Origin: Aggregatilineales bacterium
Lineage (GTDB): Bacteria > Chloroflexota > Anaerolineae > Aggregatilineales > Ch27
Length of the DNA stretch: 39,810 nt
Direction of reading: 5' to 3'
Assembly: GCA_029976005.1 (NCBI GenBank)
Contig: JARKOQ010000235.1
Coordinates: 1-39,810 of the forward strand
Of the stretch, positions 7,382-14,269 are shown in pieces. How positions within the stretch are numbered: the stretch's first letter is position 1; each line of letters starts with the position of its first letter. The notes under the pieces are model-generated. The model saw only the letters and a list, made by a program, of their open reading frames with translations, was not told the DNA's origin and did not search any database. Both the position numbers and the translations under genes were made by a program.

Positions 7382-9280
7382 CTATTTCGCGTCCGACCGG
7401 CTGCGCGGCTTCGCGCCCTCCGGCTTCTTGATCTCGGACTTTCGCGCCTCGGCTCCCGCCCGCGCGCCAGAATCGGCCGTGAGCACGGGCTTGCCGGGAT
7501 GGGTGTCCGTCTTGATCTCGCGCAGGATCGATTCGCGCAGGGGGGCCACCACCGACACCTTGGTGCCCTTGCCCTCGGCGCTCTCGATCCGCAGCGTGCC
7601 GTTGAGCAGTTCGGCCCGCTCGCGCAGGTTGATCATGCCCAGGCTGCCGCGCTGATCGTAATTGGCGTCCACCTCGCCGGTATTGAAACCCACCCCGTCG
7701 TCCTCGACTTCCAGGAGCAGGTAATCGTCCCGGCGGCTGAGGCGCACCCAGATGTGGGCGGCCTGGGCGTGCTTGCGCGCGTTGTTGACCGCCTCGTCGG
7801 CGATGTTGAACAGGACGCTTTCGTCGTTGGTGTCGATGTACTTGTTGACGCCGTCCTGCACCTGGATGATCACGTTCTGGTTGTGAGTCTCGTGCAGCTT
7901 CTTGGCCATCTCGTGCAGGGCCGGGATCAGGCCCTGCGTCTCCAGCACCAGGGGGCGCAGGGTGAAAAGCATGTGCCGGATTTCCTTGCTGGTCTGGCGA
8001 GCCAGCTCCTCCACCTTTTGCAGCTCGGCCGGCACCTCGGCCGGATCACGCTCCAGCAGACGGCGGATGTAGTTGACGCGCATGGCAATGGCGGCCACCT
8101 GCTGGGTGGGGCCATCGTGCAGGTCGCGGCTGAGCTGGCGGCGCGCGTCTTCCTCGACGTCGATGATTCGCTCTTTTTCTTCCAGCAGGTTCTGGTACAG
8201 GGTTGCGTTCTGGAGCGCGATCGTGGCCTGGGTAGCGATGGCCGTCAGCAGGTCGACGTGCTCCTCGCCGAAGGCATTCGGCAGGGTGCTGCCAAAGACC
8301 AGCACGCCGAAGCTGTCGTACCCGGCCCGCAGCGGCACGCACAGGATGCTGCGCGAATCCTGGAAGGCCACGAAATAGCGCAGTTCCGGGTCGCGCTGGG
8401 CATCGTTGGCGAAGACCGGCTCCGCCTGGCGCAGGGCCAGTCCCAGCACGCCGCGCCGGCCCGGCACCTGCATCCGCAAATCGGCGTTGGTCAGGCGGCG
8501 GGCATTGGCGATCTTCAACCGGCCGCTGGCTTCGTCGTAGAGCAGCACGGCGCTGACCAGCCGGGCGTTGGGGCCCATCTGGCGCAGGCCCAGGACGCCC
8601 ACGTCGAGGGCCGCGTCCAGCACCGCCTGATAGTTGAGGGTTGAACTGAGGGTCGCCGCCATTTCGTAGACGGCGCGGGCGTGCTCGCGCGCTTCGCGCA
8701 GCCGGGCCGATTCGGCCTCGCGCTCCTCCAGCATCAGGCGCAGCCCATCCCAGCCCTGGCGGGAAGCCGCCAGCGGCAGGCCGACCGCGACCCCCAGCAG
8801 CGCCAGCACCCCGGAAGCCGGCAGCACGTCGAGCGGGGAGCCGGTTGGCTCGATCACCAGCACGTACAGCACCGGCGCGGCCAGGGCTTCCAGCAGCGCC
8901 ACGCCCAGGCCGTACCCACCGCCGATACGCAGCGCGCCGTTCACGACCGGCAGCAGCCCCGCGCCGATCAGGAGCAGCGGCTCGCCGTTGGAGGCCCAGA
9001 AGAGCACCCCGGCATACAGGCTGTCGATCACCAGGGCGATCACGCCCGGCGTCATGCTCTCGTTTTTCCAGAGGACGAGGCCCAGCCCGCCCAGTGCGAT
9101 CAGGCCGCCCAGCGCGGCAGCGGCCAGCAGGCGGTCGCGGACCGCCTGCATCACGGGCAGGTCTTCCGGACTGTGGAGGCCGGGCAGCGCCAGGGCGAAG
9201 ATCACCACCGCGCCGACCAGCACCCAGCGCAGGAAAAAGAGCGCCCAATCCAGGCGGCTCAGGGTTTGGCGAACAGTCAA
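7382..9280 (-). CDS. Orphan membrane GAF-domain sensor histidine kinase (HisKA_3 type)
   Basis: A 632-residue sensor kinase of the NarX/DegS-like group. The N-terminal third (residues about 10-185) holds six predicted membrane helices, then a short helical linker, a GAF sensor domain (about 205-370), the dimerisation/phosphoacceptor domain with SRDLHDGPTQQ (His 388), and a HATPase_c domain with NIADEAVNNARKHA (N box), VEDDGVGF and GSLGMINLRERAELL (G boxes). Family members autophosphorylate on His and pass the phosphate to LuxR-type response regulators, but no response regulator gene lies in this window. The start is a TTG at 9280, with GGGGAG 9 bases upstream. The gene lies 67 bases behind tRNA-Val on the same strand, with a terminator-like hairpin between them. 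Cofactor or ligand of the GAF domain is unknown. Confidence 0.9.
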   Translation of the reverse strand: MTVRQTLSRLDWALFFLRWVLVGAVVIFALALPGLHSPEDLPVMQAVRDRLLAAAALGGLIALGGLGLVLWKNESMTPGVIALVIDSLYAGVLFWASNGEPLLLIGAGLLPVVNGALRIGGGYGLGVALLEALAAPVLYVLVIEPTGSPLDVLPASGVLALLGVAVGLPLAASRQGWDGLRLMLEEREAESARLREAREHARAVYEMAATLSSTLNYQAVLDAALDVGVLGLRQMGPNARLVSAVLLYDEASGRLKIANARRLTNADLRMQVPGRRGVLGLALRQAEPVFANDAQRDPELRYFVAFQDSRSILCVPLRAGYDSFGVLVFGSTLPNAFGEEHVDLLTAIATQATIALQNATLYQNLLEEKERIIDVEEDARRQLSRDLHDGPTQQVAAIAMRVNYIRRLLERDPAEVPAELQKVEELARQTSKEIRHMLFTLRPLVLETQGLIPALHEMAKKLHETHNQNVIIQVQDGVNKYIDTNDESVLFNIADEAVNNARKHAQAAHIWVRLSRRDDYLLLEVEDDGVGFNTGEVDANYDQRGSLGMINLRERAELLNGTLRIESAEGKGTKVSVVAPLRESILREIKTDTHPGKPVLTADSGARAGAEARKSEIKKPEGAKPRSRSDAK

Positions 9281-9300
9281 CGGTGTTCTCCCCGGAAAGC

Positions 9301-9330
9301 AAAAACCGCGCAGGCAGGCCTTACGCGGCT
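9301..9330 (-). terminator. Hairpin after tRNA-Val, before the histidine kinase
   Basis: On the minus strand AGCCGCG pairs with CGCGGTT (one G-U pair) across a 13-base loop and runs into TTTTT (9305-9301). It follows the tRNA-Val 3' end and precedes the kinase TTG start by about 20 bases. It looks like a tRNA terminator through which the kinase could be expressed by read-through. Confidence 0.55.
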
Positions 9331-9347
9331 ATACATCGACAGGTTTA

Positions 9348-9424
<77 letters not shown>

Positions 9425-9434
9425 ATAGCGTCGA

Positions 9435-9463
9435 AGTATAGCACACCGCGGTTGGACTGACAA
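9435..9463 (-). promoter_or_regulatory. Sigma-70-type promoter for tRNA-Val
   Basis: On the minus strand TTGTCA (9463-9458), 17 bases, then TATACT (9440-9435) preceded by TGC, an extended -10. The -10 lies 10 bases upstream of the tRNA 5' end. This is one of the best promoter matches in the window. Confidence 0.8.
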
Positions 9464-9713
9464 TAGTTTGTTTGGCGGTGAGCGCGATCACGGGCGCATT
9501 CGCCTACGTTCTAGTGTAAACGATCTATGAGCAAAATCAAACAAAGAAACGGCAGGCCAGCATCAAAAGCGGATCGAACCGCCAAAACGCCAAGAACGCC
9601 AGGGAAAACATGGAGGGAAGCCAACCAGTGAAAATCCGTGTTCCATCCGTTGTTATCCGTGTCCCAAGTTTTTTGACTGCCCACTCTGAAACATACCCCG
9701 GCGAAACTACCAC
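9464..9713. other. Gene-free space with dispersed simple repeats
   Basis: Between two divergent tRNA promoters. It holds GAACCGCCAAAACGCCAAG followed by AACGCCAGGGAAAA (about 9574-9608), a motif repeated near 24751, 32951 and 39581, and then ATCCGTGTTCCATCCG and TTATCCGTGTCC (9634-9663), another dispersed motif. No coding potential was recognised. Confidence 0.55.
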
Positions 9714-9741
9714 TGGAAACCCGGCCGCGGCCTGCTATAAT
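9714..9741 (+). promoter_or_regulatory. Promoter for tRNA-Ser
   Basis: A weak -35 TGGAAA (9714-9719), 16 bases, then a consensus TATAAT (9736-9741) preceded by TGC, an extended -10. The tRNA starts 20 bases further on. The extended -10 probably compensates for the poor -35. Confidence 0.75.
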
Positions 9742-9761
9742 ACTCACTCAGTCTCATATCC

Positions 9762-9850
9762 GGAGAGGTAGCATAGCTGGCCTAATGCGCTCGCCTGGAA
9801 CGCGAGTAGGGTGCAAGCCCTCGCGGGTTCGAATCCCGCCCTCTCCGCCA
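9762..9850 (+). tRNA. tRNA-Ser(GGA)
   Basis: A class II tRNA with long variable arm. The acceptor GGAGAGG (9762-9768) pairs with CCTCTCC (9840-9846). The anticodon stem CTCGC/GCGAG has loop CTGGAAC, giving anticodon GGA for serine codons UCC/UCU. The variable arm TAGGGTGCAAGCCCT and the T arm CGGGTTCGAATCCCG are clear. Discriminator G at 9847, CCA encoded at 9848-9850. Confidence 0.96.
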
Positions 9851-9852
9851 CG

Positions 9853-9889
9853 ACAAACCCTGCCCGGCTTGGCGGCCCGCAGGGTTTGT
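9853..9889 (+). terminator. tRNA-Ser terminator hairpin
   Basis: ACAAACCCTGC (9853-9863) pairs perfectly with GCAGGGTTTGT (9879-9889), 11 bp with a 15-base loop, directly after the tRNA CCA end. The U-rich part lies in the distal arm. The loop and downstream flank hold a promoter (see 9869-9897). Confidence 0.7.
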
Positions 9890-9897
9890 GTTATGCT
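9869..9897 (+). promoter_or_regulatory. Promoter nested in the tRNA-Ser terminator
   Basis: TTGGCG (9869-9874) sits in the loop of the terminator hairpin. After 17 bases comes TATGCT (9892-9897) preceded by TGT, an extended -10. It points at the LysM-M23 gene, whose ATG is at 9969. Each box matches consensus at 4 of 6 positions; the spacing is ideal. Confidence 0.5.
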
Positions 9898-9968
9898 ACC
9901 GGCGCTTGCGGTTCGCCGCAGGTTTGGGGGGCAGTCGATAGCCGATCACCAAGAGGATAAATGCGCCT

Positions 9969-11417
9969 ATGACCTGGGTGACATCTGAACCAACCCCCAG
10001 CCCAGACGAAAACCCCAACGACCTGTCCGGCCCTTCCCGGCCGGTCACGCCGGAGCCAGACACTCCGGCTGACGCGCCCAACCTCCCACCCATCGACGAA
10101 ACCCCAGAAGAGCGCGAACGCCGCCTGGCTGAGCTGGTCGCACAGGAAGAACTGGAGGCGCTCGCCGCGCTGGAAGCCGCGCCGATTGACCTGGAGGCCG
10201 AGCCGCCGGTCGATCCGCTGGCCGATACCAGCCCCGTACGGGCCATCCAGACCGAGGACGACGAGGCCGGCCTGCCGATGTGGCGGCGCGCGGTCGGGCT
10301 GGGCATGGTCCTGCTGGCCGCGGCGCTGACCTTCGTGGCCGGGCTGATCCTGCTCCTGCCGCTGCTGCGCGCCACGCCCCAGCCGACCGAGGCCGCGCTC
10401 CAGCCGACGGCGACAGTCCCGATCCCGGCGACCGTCGCCCCTGGCGACGCGGCGGCTCTGCCGGCCCTCCAGCCGACTCTGTCGGCGGAGCAGATCAGCG
10501 CCCTGCTGGCGACGCCGCCCATCGACCTGAACCCGACCGGCGTGGCCATCGCCCGCTCCGACAGCCCCTTCACCATCATCCCGGAACGCTCGCGCGCCGA
10601 GGTTATCTCCTACACGATCCAGTCCGGCGACACGATCAGCGCGATCGCCCAGCGCTTCGGGCTGGAAATGGACACCATCGCCTGGTCGAACGATTCCCAG
10701 ACCGTGTTCTCCCTGCGGCCCGGCAACGAACTGGTCATCCTGCCCGTGGACGGCGTCTATCACCGCGTCCTGGTGGAGCAAACCATCCAGTCGATCGCCG
10801 ACCAATACGACGTCGACCCCTACGCGATCATCAACTCGGAGTTCAACGACCTGTTCGGTTCCACGCCGGAGCGCGTGCTGCCCAGCGGGACGCGCGTCGT
10901 CGTCCCCGGCGGGACGAGCACCGCGACCGACTGGACCTACAACCCGGTTGTGGAACGCAGCAGCGCGGCCAGCGGGGCCAGCGGCGCCGACGGCACGATC
11001 GCCTTCGCGCCGGGCCAACCCGGAAGCTGCGGCGCGCAGCCCAACCCCGGCGGCACAGGCTACTTCGCCAACCCGCTGGGCAGCTATAACTGGGTGCGCG
11101 GTTTCGACGCCTATCACACCGGCGTCGACCTGGACGCGCCGATCGGCACGCCTGTCTTCGCCTCCTCCGCCGGGCGCGTGATCTACCGGGGCTGGAACAA
11201 CTGGGGCTACGGGTACATGGTCGCGCTGGCCCACGGGCCGTTCACGACGATCTACGGCCACCTGAACGGGATCAACGTAAGCTGCGGGCAGCTGGTCGGC
11301 GCGGGATCGCTGATCGCCACGACCGGCAACAGCGGCAATTCCAGCGGCCCGCACCTGCACTTCGAAATCCGCTACAACGACATTCCCGTCGATCCGACGG
11401 CCTACGTGCCGTTCTAA
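9969..11417 (+). CDS. Membrane-anchored LysM and M23 peptidoglycan endopeptidase
   Basis: A 482-residue cell-wall hydrolase. An acidic, Pro-rich cytoplasmic N-terminus (about 1-98) is followed by one membrane helix (about 104-126, VGLGMVLLAAALTFVAGLIL), a Thr/Pro linker, a LysM domain (YTIQSGDTISAIAQRFGLEMD), a second weaker LysM-like segment (VLVEQTIQSIADQYDVDP) and a C-terminal M23 domain. The M23 zinc ligands are visible: HTGVD (His 383, Asp 387) and HLHFE (His 462, His 464). The LysM units should bind glycan and the peptidase cut cross-bridges, as in NlpD/DipM-type proteins, during wall growth or division. All metal ligands are present, so it is likely active. The ATG at 9969 is chosen because an earlier ATG at 9961 reads into a stop after three codons. 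Confidence 0.9.
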   Translation: MTWVTSEPTPSPDENPNDLSGPSRPVTPEPDTPADAPNLPPIDETPEERERRLAELVAQEELEALAALEAAPIDLEAEPPVDPLADTSPVRAIQTEDDEAGLPMWRRAVGLGMVLLAAALTFVAGLILLLPLLRATPQPTEAALQPTATVPIPATVAPGDAAALPALQPTLSAEQISALLATPPIDLNPTGVAIARSDSPFTIIPERSRAEVISYTIQSGDTISAIAQRFGLEMDTIAWSNDSQTVFSLRPGNELVILPVDGVYHRVLVEQTIQSIADQYDVDPYAIINSEFNDLFGSTPERVLPSGTRVVVPGGTSTATDWTYNPVVERSSAASGASGADGTIAFAPGQPGSCGAQPNPGGTGYFANPLGSYNWVRGFDAYHTGVDLDAPIGTPVFASSAGRVIYRGWNNWGYGYMVALAHGPFTTIYGHLNGINVSCGQLVGAGSLIATTGNSGNSSGPHLHFEIRYNDIPVDPTAYVPF

Positions 11418-11432
11418 AGCGCACCTTCGGAA

Positions 11433-11469
11433 GGACGGGACACTGCCGGGCCAGGCAGTGTCTCGTCCC
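11433..11469 (+). terminator. 15-bp hairpin after the M23 gene
   Basis: GGACGGGACACTGCC (11433-11447) pairs with GGCAGTGTCTCGTCC with a single G-U pair and a short loop. It lies 15 bases after the stop. No T tract follows, so it may instead be an mRNA-end or attenuator structure. Confidence 0.5.
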
Positions 11470-11497
11470 CACACAATACCCGGAGACTCTCATTCGT

Positions 11498-12013
11498 ATG
11501 CCCGATCCCACCTCCGGCCCGCCCGTCACGCGCCTGGTCCGCCTGCGCAAGGGGCCGCTTGGGGCGGCCTTCGCCGTGATCTTCGCGGCGGCGCTGGCCC
11601 TGCCGCTGGCCTATGCCGTCCTGTTCGTGTGGAGCCTGGGCCATCCCGAACGGCTGGCCGGTTCCGGCGCGTGGGGCGTCCTGACCGGCGCGTACCTGCT
11701 CTGGCTGGCGGCGGGGCTAATCGTCCAGTTTGTGCTCTACCCCGACCTGGAGCTGTACACCCACGGGATTGTGATTCGCATGCCGGGGCGGCGCTTCATC
11801 CTGCCCTGGGACGCGGTGCGTGAGGCCCGCCAGACGCACGGCCCGCTGGCGCTCGTCCTCGACGCGCCGCTGACTCCGTTCCACCGCCTGCTGGGCGGCC
11901 TGCTGCTCACCCGCCGCCCGGTCATCCTGATCGCCCGCCGCCACCGCCGCGCCGCCCAGGTGCGGGCCGTCCTGCGCGATTACCTGCCAGAGGGGCGGTT
12001 CATCGCCTCGTAG
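11498..12013 (+). CDS. Small membrane protein with a PH-like cytoplasmic domain
   Basis: A 171-residue protein that I do not recognise by name. Two hydrophobic helices are visible (about 23-48 and 60-80). They are followed by a soluble half, LELYTHGIVIRMPGRRFILPWDAVREARQTHG, whose alternating strands and the IPWD-like turn resemble the bacterial pleckstrin-homology (bPH) domains found in small membrane proteins. The C-terminus is strongly basic (RRHRRAAQVRAVLRD). GGAGACTCTCATTCGT precedes the ATG at 11498. It follows the M23 gene by 80 bases with a hairpin between. A role at the membrane is likely; nothing more specific can be said. Confidence 0.7.
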   Translation: MPDPTSGPPVTRLVRLRKGPLGAAFAVIFAAALALPLAYAVLFVWSLGHPERLAGSGAWGVLTGAYLLWLAAGLIVQFVLYPDLELYTHGIVIRMPGRRFILPWDAVREARQTHGPLALVLDAPLTPFHRLLGGLLLTRRPVILIARRHRRAAQVRAVLRDYLPEGRFIAS

Positions 12014-12034
12014 GGACGACCGGCCGGTCGTCCG
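12013..12034. repeat. GACCGGCCGGTC palindrome
   Basis: A near-perfect palindrome, GGGACGACCGG followed by CCGGTCGTCC, overlapping the stop codon region of the preceding gene (TAG at 12011-12013). The same palindrome occurs at 7264-7285 and its core again near 24930-24945. Confidence 0.65.
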
Positions 12035-12120
12035 CCGGCAACGACCAACGATGGCGCAGGCCGGTCATCAAACCACCCCATCCCCCCTCCGCCCACAGCA
12101 GCGCCCGCGAAACTCCAGGC

Positions 12121-12149
12121 TTGGCAACGGCATAAACGGGTTGTATGAT
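12121..12149 (+). promoter_or_regulatory. Promoter of the nickel/cobalt importer genes
   Basis: TTGGCA (12121-12126), 17 bases, TATGAT (12144-12149). Each box differs from consensus at one position, which makes it a strong sigma-70 match. Transcription should begin near 12156, just before the inverted repeat at 12164-12185. Confidence 0.75.
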
Positions 12150-12163
12150 ATAGCACACATTGG

Positions 12164-12185
12164 TTATTGCAATTTTTTACAATAA
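12164..12185. promoter_or_regulatory. Candidate metalloregulator operator upstream of cbiM
   Basis: TTATTG (12164-12169) and CAATAA (12180-12185) form a perfect 6-bp inverted repeat spaced by 10 bases, in an AT-rich island within GC-rich DNA. It lies about 8 to 29 bases after the predicted start point and overlaps the AAGGAG ribosome site (12184-12189). A bound repressor could block transcription, or an RNA fold could mask the ribosome site. Which metal regulator binds is not knowable from sequence alone. Confidence 0.45.
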
Positions 12186-12197
12186 GGAGCCTGCGCC

Positions 12198-13229
12198 ATG
12201 TTCCTGCCTCCCATCCTCGCCATGCACATCCCGGATGGCTTCCTGAGCCTGCCCATCGCCGTAATCGGCTGGGTGGGGCTGATCGTCCTGGTCGCCCTCG
12301 CCCTGCGCCAGGGCCGGGAATCCGGCCAGGGGACGCTCGGCGAGCGCCAGATTCCGCTGATGGGCATCCTGGCCGCCTTCATCTTCGCCGCGCAGATGAT
12401 CAACTTCCCGGTGGCGGGCGGCACGTCCGGCCACCTGCTGGGCGCCACGCTTGCCGCAATCCTGCTCGGCCCGTGGCCCGCCGCCCTGGTGATGACCAGT
12501 GTGGTCGGCGTCCAGGCGCTCCTTTTCCAGGACGGCGGTCTGCTGGCCCTGGGCTTCAATACGATCAATATGGGCATCCTCGCCGCCTTCGTCGGGTATG
12601 CCACCTACGGCGGCGTGCGCCGCCTGCTGGGCGAGTCGCGCGGCGGGCAGCTCGCGAGCGCGGCCGTCGCGGCCTGGGTTTCGGTGATGGCCGCCGCCCT
12701 CGCCACCACGCTGGAACTGGCCCTCTCCGGCACCACGCCGCTGGGGATCGCCCTGCCCGCCATGCTGGGCGTGCACGCCCTGGTCGGGCTGGGCGAGGCG
12801 CTGATCACGGTCGGCGCGCTGGCCTTCATCCAGCAGGCGCGGCCCGATCTCGCCGGTCAGCCCGCCCAAGCCGCCACCCAGGGCACGACCTGGATCGCCG
12901 TCGGGCTGCTGATCGCCCTGGTGGTGGTCCTGTTCTCGCCCCTGGCCAACCCCAACCCGGACGGCCTGGAGCGCGTCTCGCTCGACCTGGCCGCCCAGGG
13001 CAACTTCGACGACCTGGACACGGCTGACGATCCCGCCGACAGCGAATCGCTGGCCGCGGGCCAAGCCCCCGCCTACGAGCTGCTGCCGGACTACACCGTG
13101 CCGGGCATCGACAACGAAGCCGTCTCGACCATCCTGGCCGGGGCGATCGGGACGCTGATCGTGGCCGGGGTCGGCTACGGCGCGGCGCGCCTCTCCCAGC
13201 GGCGGAAGGAGTCCGGCCGGATGGCATAG
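12198..13229 (+). CDS. cbiM: ECF nickel/cobalt transporter substrate-binding permease CbiM with fused PDGLE domain
   Basis: The 343-residue S-component of a group I energy-coupling factor importer for Ni2+ or Co2+. MHIPDGFLSLP is the hallmark N-terminus, in which Met, His2 and a later His coordinate the metal. Several membrane helices follow to about residue 245. The C-terminal part (NPDGLERVSLDLAAQ, then a final helix EAVSTILAGAIGTLIVAGVGYG) is a PDGLE/CbiN-like domain, separate in many organisms and fused here. AAGGAG 8 bases upstream favours the ATG at 12198, which puts eight residues (MFLPPILA) before the metal-binding Met; the ATG at 12222 would give the canonical end but lacks a ribosome site. 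Nickel versus cobalt cannot be settled: no cobalamin biosynthesis or urease/hydrogenase genes lie nearby. Confidence 0.92.
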   Translation: MFLPPILAMHIPDGFLSLPIAVIGWVGLIVLVALALRQGRESGQGTLGERQIPLMGILAAFIFAAQMINFPVAGGTSGHLLGATLAAILLGPWPAALVMTSVVGVQALLFQDGGLLALGFNTINMGILAAFVGYATYGGVRRLLGESRGGQLASAAVAAWVSVMAAALATTLELALSGTTPLGIALPAMLGVHALVGLGEALITVGALAFIQQARPDLAGQPAQAATQGTTWIAVGLLIALVVVLFSPLANPNPDGLERVSLDLAAQGNFDDLDTADDPADSESLAAGQAPAYELLPDYTVPGIDNEAVSTILAGAIGTLIVAGVGYGAARLSQRRKESGRMA

Positions 13230-13252
13230 CGCCTGGAGTTGAACCAGACGCT

Positions 13253-13261
13253 TGATATAAT
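13253..13261 (+). promoter_or_regulatory. Extended -10 element between cbiM and cbiQ
   Basis: TGA followed by consensus TATAAT (13256-13261). No good -35 is found at normal spacing. It may give cbiQ-cbiO a second promoter independent of cbiM, from which they are separated by about 250 bases of repeats. Confidence 0.4.
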
Positions 13262-13274
13262 GGATGTTGTTGCA

Positions 13275-13336
13275 GGGGCGTTCAGTTGAACGCCCCATCC
13301 GTGTCAAGCTCAGGCCGCGCCGCCCGTGTCGCGGAT
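13275..13336 (-). repeat. Full-length palindrome-headed repeat, copy 2 (inverted)
   Basis: The reverse complement of 13313-13336 matches 7224-7247 at 23 of 24 positions. Its palindrome head is different: GGGGCGTTCAG (13275-13285) with TTGAACGCCCC (13286-13296), one G-T pair. It sits inside the cbiM-cbiQ gap. Confidence 0.75.
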
Positions 13337-13359
13337 CGAAATCCACGACTCAGCACAGG

Positions 13360-13434
13360 AAGTCCTCCGGACCAAAAAACGCCGCAGTCCGGAGGACTTG
13401 TTCCCCTGAGTCGGGGATTTCCAAGCCCCGACTC
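13360..13434. repeat. Double-hairpin element inside the cbi operon
   Basis: Hairpin 1: AAGTCCTCCGGAC (13360-13372) with GTCCGGAGGACTT (13387-13399), 13 bp perfect, A-rich loop. Hairpin 2: GAGTCGGGG (13408-13416) with CCCCGACTC (13426-13434). The layout (A-rich loop in a long stem, then a second stem) is like the composite elements at 33663-33775 and 35148-35261, but the arm sequences differ. It could modulate the cbiM to cbiQ transcript ratio. Confidence 0.6.
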
Positions 13435-13476
13435 GCCGCGGCCCAACCGGACGGGGCGGTGACTCGTCCCTACACC

Positions 13477-14265
13477 ATGTCTTTTTCTTTGGAAGAACGC
13501 TACCAGGCCGGAGACAGCCCCCTCCACCGCCTCGATCCGCGCGTCAAGGTCGTGGTGGCGCTGCTGCTGATCGTGGGCGTCGTCGCCACCCCGGAGCGGG
13601 CCTGGCCGGCCTACCCCCTGCTGTGGACGCTGCTCGGATCGCTGGCCGCCCTGGCCGGGCTGGGGCCGTTCCGCGTGGCGAAACTGGCGACGGTTGCGCT
13701 GCCTTTCGCGCTGGCGGCGGCCGCGCTGCCCTTCACCCTGCCGGGCAACACCATCGGCGTGATCCTGGGCCTGCCGGTCAGCGACGCCGGGCTGGCGCGC
13801 TTCCTGGCCGTGATGCTCAAGAGCTGGCTGGCGGTGCAAGCCGCGCTGCTGCTGGCGATGACCACGCCCTTCCCCGACCTGCTGTGGGCGCTGACCAGCC
13901 TGCGCGTCCCGGCGGCGCTGGTGGCGATCGTGTCCTTCATGTACCGTTACCTGGACACCCTGCGGGACGAGGCCGAGCGCCTGATCCGCGCCCGGACGGC
14001 GCGCAGCGCCGCAATCCCCGCCCGTAAGTCCGGCGGGCGGATCGCGTGGCGCGCGCGCGTGGCGGGCGGGATGGTCGGCAACCTGTTCCTGCGCAGCTAC
14101 GAGCGCAGCGAGCGCGTCTACGCGGCCATGCTGGCGCGCGGCTACGACGGCCGGATGCGCCTGCTGACCCCGCCGCCGCTCACCCGGCGGGCCGTGCTGC
14201 TGGGCGCGCTACCCGTGATCGGGCTGATCGTCATCGAAGGGCTGGCGCTGCTGCTATGGAGATAG
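13477..14265 (+). CDS. cbiQ: ECF transporter T-component CbiQ
   Basis: The 262-residue transmembrane coupling protein of the nickel/cobalt ECF importer. The N-terminus SPLHRLDPRVKVVVALLLIVGV is the family signature. Five or so membrane helices follow. In the cytoplasmic coupling region, RTARS (near 170) and AMLARGYDGRMR (near 217) match the two Ala-Arg-Gly-type coupling-helix motifs that contact the ATPases. The ATG at 13477 is chosen because homology begins there; the upstream open frame from 13264 is repeat-derived. No strong ribosome site is seen. Its stop is 5 bases from cbiO, so those two are certainly one operon. It is separated from cbiM by 247 bases of hairpin repeats, which is unusual for this operon. 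Confidence 0.9.
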   Translation: MSFSLEERYQAGDSPLHRLDPRVKVVVALLLIVGVVATPERAWPAYPLLWTLLGSLAALAGLGPFRVAKLATVALPFALAAAALPFTLPGNTIGVILGLPVSDAGLARFLAVMLKSWLAVQAALLLAMTTPFPDLLWALTSLRVPAALVAIVSFMYRYLDTLRDEAERLIRARTARSAAIPARKSGGRIAWRARVAGGMVGNLFLRSYERSERVYAAMLARGYDGRMRLLTPPPLTRRAVLLGALPVIGLIVIEGLALLLWR

Positions 14266-14269
14266 TCCC

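Noticed and set aside
7094..8644. 516-codon plus-strand frame
   Set aside because: It runs through palindromic repeats and then antisense to the histidine kinase, whose motifs are intact on the other strand.
9891..11474. 527-codon frame on the minus strand
   Set aside because: It covers the LysM-M23 gene in antisense and includes its terminator; there is no ribosome site or recognisable domain.
12035..12197. Cobalamin or nickel riboswitch upstream of cbiM
   Set aside because: The gap is short and I see no B12-box-like GCCACTG or other conserved riboswitch core. The inverted repeat is better explained as an operator.
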